This document shows, piece after piece, positions 54,399 through 62,100 of a stretch of 64,000 nucleotides of DNA (positions are counted from its first letter, which is position 1; the number at the start of each line of letters is the position of its first letter). This DNA is from Cyanophora paradoxa (Eukaryota; Glaucocystophyceae; Cyanophorales; Cyanophoraceae): the NCBI GenBank assembly GCA_004431415.1, contig QPMI01000626.1, positions 186,001-250,000 on the forward strand, read 5' to 3'. The notes under the pieces were generated by a model. The model was not told the DNA's origin. It worked only from the letters and a program-made list of their open reading frames with translations, and did not search any database. Both the position numbers and the translations under genes were made by a program.

Positions 54399-55603
54399 AT
54401 GTATGACCCAAAAACAGGTTTTAAGAACCCATCGGCATTGTACGAAGAGCTGAGAAAAGAGGACAAGACCCTCACACTGAAAGAAGTGCAAGATGTCGCA
54501 GCGAAACAAGAATTTATGCAGATCAACAAGAAGCCCCCGCACCGACCCAAACAGCTTTTATTCCCATCACAGCCCCGCCGTGGTGCTATCAAGCGGATCT
54601 CATCTTTTATCTCTCATATGGCAATTATAATTCCGGCTACATTGCAGTCCTTACTCTCATCGAGATGACAAGCCGAAAAGCATATGCCAAGAAGTTAAAG
54701 AATAAGGAGGGCGCAAGTGTTGCCGCCGCTTTTGCGGAGATGCTCACAGAGCTCCCGGCTCCGATGATTCGATTGGAGACAGATAACGGTTCGGAATTCA
54801 TCGCGAAGGAGTTTCAGGAGGTCGTAAAAAATAATGGAATAGAGCACCGCTTTAAACAGGTCGGAGATCACACTTCTCTGGGAATAATGAATCGCTTTCA
54901 TTTGACCTTAAAAACGATGATAAACAATTACTGTGTCGCTTATAATACAGTTCGATTCATGGACAAATTGGACGACTTCGTTTTCAATTATAATAACACC
55001 ATTCACAGAACCATAGGAATGAAACCCGCAGATGTTAAGCTTTCTGATATGGAGCGGATCCGAGCGGCTATTATTTCAAAGAAGAACACAATCGTAAAGG
55101 ATATATTCAGCGACTTTAAGCCGGGTCTCCACGTCCGTGTATTATTGCCAAGATCAAAGTTTGATAAAGGAGCAACACAAAGGTATAGCAGAGAGGTCTA
55201 CAAAATTGCGGGAAGGAGAGGAAACGCGATAGAGGTGCAAGATGCAGCGGGGAACGTAATGCCGAAGCTTTTTAAGCCGCACGAATTGCAAATCATTACA
55301 GAGGTCGAAGCTGTGGTGGAGCCATCAGGCAACGCAATCAAAGCAGCCGAAATAGAAGCCGCTTCTATCCGGCAGGTTCAAAAAGAAGGCATAGATGTCG
55401 CCGCAAGTGTTCCAAAAGGCGCATTATTGGAAGATCGCGCAGAAAAGACAAAGAGGGCGCTGAGAGAGCTCGCTAAATTAACGATCGCGGGAACTGAGAA
55501 GCTCTCAGAGGTAAACAGTCAGCGGTGGTATAAATCATTCAAGAATCAGAGCGCAAGCTACACAGCCCCTACTACGCGCATTCTTCGGTCTTCTCGTTCA
55601 TAA
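54399..55603 (+). pseudogene. Retroviral-type (rve) integrase; one apparent one-base deletion, third acidic residue is Asn
   Basis: Starts MYDPKTGFKNPSALYEELRK, the usual N-terminus of Polinton integrases. The frame is lost at CCCC 54,573-54,576, just before the catalytic core; the next frame reads WCYQADLIFYLSYGNYNSGY with the first catalytic Asp (codon 54,596-54,598). The second is in TDNGSEF (54,782-54,784). Exactly 35 residues later, where the third acidic residue belongs, LGIMNRF has Asn (AAT, 54,890-54,892). The C-terminus has a beta-barrel-like segment (RKYSREVYKIAGRR-type) followed by a basic tail. With one base added it is about 401 residues. It would cut and join the element ends, giving the 6-bp duplication seen. 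Whether Asn abolishes activity is an inference. Confidence 0.82.
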
Positions 55604-55612
55604 CAAACCCCG

Positions 55613-55637
55613 AAATTATTTTCTCCGGTAAATATAA
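55613..55637 (+). promoter_or_regulatory. TATTTTCTCCG promoter box, gene 55,643
   Basis: AAATTATTTTCTCCGGTAAA lies a few bases before ATG 55,643; third exact copy of the TATTTTCTCCG core. Confidence 0.6.
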
Positions 55638-55642
55638 AAGAG

Positions 55643-55956
55643 ATGGAGGGTGAAAGTATTATGTTGATATTCCGTTTGATAAAAAAGACGTTGCGAAATC
55701 CCTCGGTGGAAAGTGGGATCGTGAGAATTCATGCTGGTATGTCATGAAGAAAGATCACCCCCTATGCTCTCAGTTCAAAACTCTAAGCTATGAGCAAGTG
55801 TATCAAAGAAACGTGAAGGTTTACCTCGATATTCCTTATGAATTTAAGGATCAAGCGAAGGCTGAGAGAGCCCGCTGGGATCCCGTTATGAAATCCTGGT
55901 ATGTCATGGGTCTCGATCACCCGCTAATGGGCAAGTTTCCGATCAAGGAGCATTAA
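55643..55956 (+). pseudogene. Two-repeat DUF5710-like protein; one apparent one-base deletion
   Basis: ATG 55,643 follows the promoter box, but the frame is lost at AAA 55,653-55,655. With one base added it is about 104 residues made of two similar repeats: YVDIPFDKKDVAKSLGGKWD, then CWYVM, and YLDIPYEFKDQAKAERARWD, then SWYVM. This Y-L-x-V-P-x-x-x-K-x-x-A-K-x-x-G-A-x-W-D pattern is the DUF5710-type module found in phage, plasmid and viral primase or topoisomerase-associated proteins. It is probably a nucleic-acid-associated accessory protein; no enzymatic site is seen. Confidence 0.65.
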
Positions 55957-55981
55957 ATATATCTGTCGTTTTTTTCATTTT

Positions 55982-56374
55982 TTATGAAATTGGGAACCTT
56001 TGCTCGACCTGTAAGTCCCACTTTCGCACTTTCAGCCTTTCCTGTATGAGATCGTTAATGTCCTGTGCTATACCCATTGTCTTCGCTTCGGCATTTGAGC
56101 CGCATGTAAAGATATCGATCGCTAATAGCCCCTGGTCGCTATAAGAGTGAGCTGTGGCATGCGACTCATCTAATAGAAAGCCAATCGCGAAACCGGGAGG
56201 GGAAATAGAGCCATCGAAAATGCAAGTGTGCTGGTGCACGATGCGCATATTGCGATCTGTGATATATTGCGATAGGTTCGCTGTGATCCACTCGGCGCAT
56301 GCCTCCGGGGACTCGTTGAACGGGTCGGTTATATAGTCGAGCATAACGTGGTAGCCGCGGTATCGGGAATCCAT
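55982..56374 (-). CDS. speD: S-adenosylmethionine decarboxylase proenzyme (prokaryotic SpeD/SpeH class)
   Basis: 130 residues, uninterrupted, MDSRYRGYHVMLDYITDPFN onward. The signature LLDESHATAHSYSDQ gives the self-cleavage Ser71 (after Glu70) that becomes the pyruvoyl cofactor. His76 and Cys91 (IDIFTCG) follow at the same +5 and +20 spacing as in the bacterial/archaeal short enzyme. The length matches the 1B class, which works as a dimer. It decarboxylates SAM to the aminopropyl donor for spermidine and spermine. No spermidine synthase or ornithine decarboxylase is in the element, so it would feed the host pathway; extra polyamine could neutralise packaged DNA (inference). It is alone at the right end, on the minus strand, facing the integrase end. 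Confidence 0.88.
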   Translation of the reverse strand: MDSRYRGYHVMLDYITDPFNESPEACAEWITANLSQYITDRNMRIVHQHTCIFDGSISPPGFAIGFLLDESHATAHSYSDQGLLAIDIFTCGSNAEAKTMGIAQDINDLIQERLKVRKWDLQVEQRFPIS

Positions 56375-56850
56375 TATTATTTAAGTCGATATTTTTGTGA
56401 GCTATGTGGTTTCGTAGCCGCCAAATCGCGCCCTTTGCGAATCAGACCGCGCCACTTCGTAGTAGTGTAGAACTACTCTATACGCGCGCGGATGCAAAGT
56501 ATGACTAGTGGAGCCCTCCGGGAACGCGCGCCGGCGCTCAGAATGTAGCGGACACCTCCGTTTTCGGGCACTTGTGCAGAAATCGAAGTCGGTCTTTGCT
56601 CCACGGTAGGCTAAGCTAGTCAAAGCATAACCATCATGCCCGGAAGCAAGTTACGAGCACGTAGCAATTGAGAGCGCGCCGAGATCGGCTTCCTGTCCAA
56701 AGTTATGCCCGGAAAACGGAAGGGGGGTCGCCGCCGAGTCGCGATCGCGGTGTTATGGTAAATCAAAGCCGGCGGCTATTATGCTTCTAACTGAGAATTT
56801 GAAAGGTATAACAGACCTACTATAAGGCTTAGTTTCGGCGTAGTTTACGT
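56375..56850. other. PLV stretch without an assignable gene
   Basis: This should hold the promoter of the decarboxylase gene (its start is at 56,374). The composition is more GC-rich than the rest of the element. A 73-residue minus frame (56,402-56,623) has no supporting features. Confidence 0.4.
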
Positions 56851-57122
56851 AATGTCGGTTGACAGCGTGATACTGTCGCATAATGTCGGCTGACAGCGTG
56901 ATACTGTCGCATAATGTCGGCTGACAGCGTGATACTGTCGCATAATGTCGGCTGACAGCATCATTTTATTTGCATAATGTCGGCTGACAGCATCATGTTA
57001 TCCCCATAATATCGGCTGACAGCGTGATACTGTCGCATCATGTCGGCTGACAGCATCATGTTATCCCCATAATATCGGCTGACAGCGTGATACTGTCGCA
57101 TCATGTCGGCTGACAGCATCGA
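56851..57122. repeat. Iteron-like array: nine 31-32-bp units
   Basis: Units carry the core AATGTCGGCTGACAGC (AATATC/CATGTC variants) and alternate between a GTGATACTGTCGCA tail and an ATCATGTTATCCCCA tail. The core contains the inverted repeat TGTC-GGC-TGACA. Units begin at 56,851, 56,882 and so on, up to about 57,096. The array is non-coding and lies about 330 bases inside the right TIR. It could bind a replication or transcription factor; there is no equivalent at the left end. Confidence 0.9.
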
Positions 57123-57454
57123 CCTGCGAACGAAGGTGCCTGCGGGAGCTGCGTAGGCGAGATCTCACCTATCACATTACGATCAGCCATAGAGTTTATC
57201 ACATTACGATCAGACAACGTAAAAATACTACGCTATCGCATGCTATATGTTTTCGGAATCGCCGCGATGTGATGACCCCGAATATGTCGGTGACGCCGGT
57301 GTATATATGTATATGTCGTGATATGCGAAAAAAAACAAAAAAAACACAAAAAAAGCAAAGTTGTGCGGGATCACACACACGGAGGTTCGGACATATATAC
57401 GAAATATATACATGACTAAATCGTTATTGTTTTCATAGAACTCGCATGTAGTTT
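57123..57454. other. AT-rich PLV stretch next to the right TIR
   Basis: Contains two copies of TATCACATTACGATCAG (near 57,169 and 57,196), an A-rich run (57,328-57,355) and alternating TA/TG tracts (57,300-57,420). No gene is supported. Together with the iterons it looks regulatory or origin-like. Confidence 0.45.
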
Positions 57455-58360
57455 GCATGTATCTTGCATAGTGGGCGGGGCGCGAGTGGTTCCAGTTGCG
57501 ATTAATCGTGGTCTATCGTCGTACTTCGTCGATCATCGTACTTTGTCGATGGGGTGCGCAAGTTTGTGCAGGTGGGCATTTTCGGCATGCTTGCTCATGC
57601 ACAAACTTGCTTTAAAAAATATAAATCTCATTTTAAAATCATAAATTAGCTCGTCCGAGTCTCACTATAACACTGTCGGCATTTATAGTAGAGACCATCC
57701 TTCGTACTTTGCTTTTTATTATACTCGCTTGCAGGCTTCTCAATCTTGCAATCCGGGCATATCTTCGATTGTACTTCGATTTTCGGACGCGTTTTTAAGA
57801 CTTTGTGATACAGGTCAAGGTGATAGTCGCGGTTGCACTCGATGCATCTTGGATTCAATGCGACATTACCAGTTTTTAATTTACGCAAACCAAAACACGA
57901 TGCAGGTCTATCTACTTTGCAGATAGTGCATTGCTTACTTTTGGGTAGTGGGAGTTGATTGCTCGGCATCTTTATAGCTATATAGCGGGAAATCTTTAAG
58001 TGGGGATAAACGCATTTCATATGTTGATTTACGCTATCGGTGGGGGTCACCTTGATTTTTCAATTTGGGTAACTGAAAACAGTTTGGAAACGATCGGGAA
58101 CATTTCGTAAAAATAGGGGTCTTACTGTCCTTACTGAGAGATCGGAAGGCGGAATAAAGGCTTACTGAAAATGGTAAGGGATTAGAGAGAAGATTATATG
58201 TAGGTTTTTGTGATTGGTTTCAGTAAGGAGGAGTTAGATGTTTGAAAAATACAATGTGGCTCAGTGCGAATTTGTGATTTTGTGACTGAGATTCGTGATG
58301 CTGAAAATGTGCTTATTGAAAATGGTCGCGGGAATTGGTGGGGGTGTCCACCCCGCGAGC
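57455..58360 (-). repeat. Right terminal inverted repeat, 906 bp
   Basis: Mirror copy of 33,807-34,712, including the hairpin (57,558-57,610) and zinc-ribbon gene. Confidence 0.95.
57646..57969 (-). CDS. Zinc-ribbon protein encoded in the right TIR
   Basis: Identical in translation to the left TIR gene (34,198-34,521) and transcribed inward from the right end. Two CxxC...CxxC zinc-ribbon repeats. The alternative start would extend it to 58,050. Confidence 0.75.
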   Translation of the reverse strand: MPSNQLPLPKSKQCTICKVDRPASCFGLRKLKTGNVALNPRCIECNRDYHLDLYHKVLKTRPKIEVQSKICPDCKIEKPASEYNKKQSTKDGLYYKCRQCYSETRTS

Positions 58361-58366
58361 CCCGCG
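58361..58366. repeat. Right target-site duplication of the PLV (CCCGCG)
   Basis: Second copy of the 6-base host target; see 33,801-33,806. Confidence 0.85.
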
Positions 58367-59141
58367 CGACCGAGCGCGCGACTCAACGACTCTGCAAAAA
58401 CGCGTACCTGAAGCTCACTGCGGCTGTGCGGACTGACTCGTGCACCGGCAGCGCGGCCAGGAGGCCCAGGGGCGAGGGCCGGTCAATCTCGAGCCGACGA
58501 GGGTGGGGGAAGGAGCCGGGTCGGGGTGCGACATAATTTCGGGCAGCGGTCGTCGCGGATATTATTCAAGCACGCGCAGAACCCCTGGCAGAACCAGTTC
58601 AAGCAGGAGCGGTCAGGCCAAATTTGCCTGGCCGGCGCTGGGCCGCAGAGCCCGCTGTAAAGCTGCACGGCACTCTGGCATTGCGGACTCGGATTCTTTT
58701 GCTGGCTCACTTAAGCGAGCCACACAAAGGCGCAAAACTGCTGTACAAGAAAAAAGTCAAAACCAGAGGTTAATCGATGGAGAAGACTCGGTCGCCGGGC
58801 CGGGCGAGACGGAGACGGCTGCGACGCCCCCTATAGTAAAGAGAGGCTGAATAATTAATTATAATGATGTCTGAAACACTAACGTCAGAGACGCAAGAAG
58901 TACCTGTGAAACTAATGCGGGCAAGCGAGAAATTTTGAAGCAAATCAAGCAAGGAACCTGGGGACTGCGGGACACACGCAACAGGAAGCTGTCGACTACC
59001 GCACACGAAACGAAGCCGAGATCTAGACCCCCGAAAAATCCGAAGCGGCCAAGCAATTCTCCCCCGTGGTATCCTTTGCCCCCCCCCCCCACCCCCTAGA
59101 CGGCGACTGCTAGCTGGTGCGAGAAAGGCGGGGGGTACAGC
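58367..59141. other. Host stretch between the PLV and the lipase gene
   Basis: No gene can be supported. It should contain the pre-insertion continuation of the F-box gene's upstream region and the 3' flank of the lipase gene. Confidence 0.4.
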
Positions 59142-62100
59142 CTACAGTCCCGCGTAGTTGGCAGGCACGGCGGGCCGCTGGCTCCCCCCGGCGACTCCCC
59201 CCTGCGGAGCCCTGCAGAAATAATCGAAAGAGCCTAAGAACATAAAAAAGGGGAGCTGGATGGATGGCGCGGGGGTACCGGAGCGTCGCGAGGACGGACG
59301 AGATGACGTCATCGTCGAGTCCCAGCGTGAAGTCCATGTGGCCCATCTTGGGGAAGACCTGCGGCGGGGGGGGGGGTACGCATTCAGGGCGAGCCCGTGG
59401 GCGGCTGGGGCGGCGAAGGGGGTACACGGACGCGGAGGCGCGCGAGCTCGGGGTGGTGCTTCGAGAGGTACTCGTAGTGCCAGCGCGCGTCCTCCTGCGC
59501 AGGGGGGAGAAGCTGAGGGGGGTACGGGAAAACTGGGCTGAGAGCGAGGGGTACCACGGAGATCAGCCAGTCCTTCTCCCCCGCCAGAATGTCGACGGGG
59601 ACGTCGATCCTGGAGAGGTGGGGTACAAGATCATTCGGGAGTACAGGGACCGAAGAAGGGGGGGGGGGTAGGCGCACAGGTGGTACAGGCGGTCGAAGTT
59701 AAGGGGCTCCTTGGAGCCGTACTCCTTCAGGTTGCGCTTCGCCCCGAAGTCGTACGCCTGGGTTACAGGGTTAGAGAGAGGAAATTCGGGGTACGCAGGA
59801 GTCGGAAAGCAAAGAAAGCGAAGAGGAGAGGAAAGGGTGTCAGATTAAAACGGTGAAATCTCGACCCCAAGGAAGAGAGGTGGCCACGGGAGGGGCCCGC
59901 CCCTCTTAGTGATAGGGACAGTGCTCTGCGGAGCGATATGCTGCCAGGAGAATCAAGGGAGCTCAGCGCCCGGCTCTCAACGCCCGCAAAAAACAGCTGC
60001 CGCTTGCTAAGAATGCTGGCCCTAAGGAAGAGAGGTGGCCACGGGAGGGGCCCGCCCCTTTAGTGATAGGGACAGTGCTCTGCGGAGCGATATGCTGCCA
60101 GGAGAATCAAGGGAGCTCAGCGCCCGGCTCTCAACGCCCGCAAAAAACAGCTGCAGCGTGCTAAGAATGCTGGCCCTAAGGAAGAGAGGGGGCCACGGGA
60201 GGGGCCCGCCCCTCTTAGTGATAGGGACAGTGCTCTGCGGAGCGATATGCTGCCAGGAGAATCAAGGGAGCTCAGCGCCCGGCTCTCAACGCCCGCAAAA
60301 AACAGCTGCCGCTTGCTAAGAATGCTGGCCCTAAGGAAGAGAGGGGGCCACGGGAGGGGCCCGCCCCTCTTAGTGATAGGGACAGTGCTCTGCGGAGCGA
60401 TATGCTGCCAGGAGAATCAAGGGAGCTCAGCGCCCGGCTCTCAACGCCCGCAAAAAACAGCTGCAGCGTGCTAAGAATGCTGGCCCTAAGGAAGAGAGGG
60501 GGCCACGGGAGGGGCCCGCCCCTCTTAGTGATAGGGACACGATGCTCTGCGGAGCGATATGCTGCCAGGAGAATCAAGGGAGCTCAGCGCCCGGCTCTCA
60601 ACGCCCGCAAAAAACAGCTGCCGCGTGCTAAGAATGCTGGCCCTAAGGAAGAGAGGGGGCCACGGGAGGGGCCCGCCCCTCTTAGTGATAGGGACAGTGC
60701 TCTGCGGAGCGATATGCTGCCATGAGAATCAAGGGAGCTCAGCGCCCGGCTCTCAACGCCCGCAAAAAACAGCTGCCGCGTGCTAAGAATGCTGGCCCTA
60801 AGGAAGAGAGGGGGCCACGGGAGGGGCCCGCCCCTCTTAGTGATAGGGACAGTGCTCTGCGGAGCGATATGCTGCCATGAGAATCAAGGGAGCTCAGCGC
60901 CCGGCTCTCAACGCCCGCAAAAAACAGCTGCCGCGTGCTAAGAATGCTGGCCCTAAGGAAGAGAGGGGGCCACGGGAGGGGCCCGCCCCTCTTAGTGATA
61001 GGGACACGATGCTCTGCGGAGCGATATGCTGCCAGGAGAATCAAGGGAGCTCAGCGCCCGGCTCTCAACGCCCGCGAAAAACAGCTGCCGCGTGCTAAGA
61101 ATGCTGGCCCTAAGGAAGAGAGGGGGCCACGGGAGGGGCCCGCCCCTCTTAGTGATAGGGACAGTGCTCTGCGGAGCGATATGCTGCCAGGAGAATCAAG
61201 GGAGCTCAGCGCCCGGCTCTCAACGCCCGCGAAAAACGAGAGAAGAATCGGAAACAGAAGCTCGAAGGAGGAAACGAAACGAACGACGATACAAAGAAGA
61301 AGACGGGGGGTACCTGGAAGCGGTTGGAGCGCAGGATCTGGCAGCCGTGCCGGAAGACCTGCGGTACCCCCGTAAACACATCAGGCTGCGCCTCAGAAAA
61401 GAAGGGCGGCGGGGCCGACGCAGGGCGGCGAGGGCTGCAAGTGGCCGGGAGGCCTGGGAGAAGGGTGGCGGGGGAGGGATGGGCCGGGGCAGGCGCGCGC
61501 ACCCGGGAGGAGGGGGAGGAGTTCTGGTAGGAGAGCCAGTCGATGTGCCGGAAGGGCGAGCTCTGCGTGCGCCCCGCGTCAGAAACGAGACGAAGGCGCG
61601 AGCTTTGAAGGGCGAAGGTGCTGGGGAAAGGAATGCATCTAGGCGTCGTCGTCGTCGGGAGGCGTGCGCGTGCATCCCTCCGGTTTGGGAATGCGCCTAG
61701 GAATCGTCTAGGAACCGCCTAGGAAAGGCGCGAGCTCTGGAGGGGGAAGGTGCGAGGGGAAGAGAGAATGCGCCTGGCTCTACCTTCTAGGAATTCGTCT
61801 AGGAACGTCTAGGAACGGCCCGGCCCGGGGATCTGGCGCGCCTGCATCTCGCCGCTCAGAAAACGTCTAGGGGCCGCCCAGGAATTCATTAAAAGTGCGC
61901 CTAGGAACCGCCCAGGAATCTATCTGGCGGGCCTGCATCTCGCCTGGCTCTAGGAATGCGCTTGCATCTCGCCGCTCTAGGAATGCGCCTAGAAATGCGC
62001 CTAGGAATGCGACTAGGAACGGCCCGGCTTGGGGACCCGGCGCGCCTGCATCTCGCCGCGGAGGAACAAGGCGCCTAGGAATGTGCCTAGCTCCTCCTCC

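Larger units (their letters stand above)
33807..58360. mobile_element. Integrated polinton-like virus (PLV), 24.55 kb
   Basis: The unit is bounded by 906-bp terminal inverted repeats and a 6-bp target duplication. It has lower GC than the host, few gaps, and a hallmark gene set: rve integrase, polymerase B-helicase, A32-like packaging ATPase, major capsid candidate and two minor-capsid-type proteins. No adenoviral-type protease was found. Transcription runs mostly left on the left third (adhesins) and right on the right half (capsid, ATPase, replication, integrase). The phospholipase (plus) is interleaved, and the decarboxylase near the right end is on the minus strand. The coding content fits algal PLVs and relatives of virophages rather than retroelements, since no reverse transcriptase is present. 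Confidence 0.93.

Noticed and set aside
54399-55603. LTR retrotransposon or retrovirus
   Set aside because: The integrase is retroviral-type, but there is no reverse transcriptase, protease-Gag or LTR; capsid, ATPase and polymerase B genes define a PLV.
56851-57122. CRISPR array
   Set aside because: Repeats are contiguous with two alternating tails and no unique spacers; no cas genes are present and the genome is eukaryotic.
33807-58360. Virophage proper or adenovirus-like protease gene
   Set aside because: No Ulp1/adenain-type cysteine protease motif found in any frame, and the replication protein is not the typical virophage primase-SF3 helicase.
59870-61240. Repeated protein-coding ORFs of 75-146 residues in both strands
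   Set aside because: They are the same frame re-read through a 156-bp tandem repeat inside an intron.
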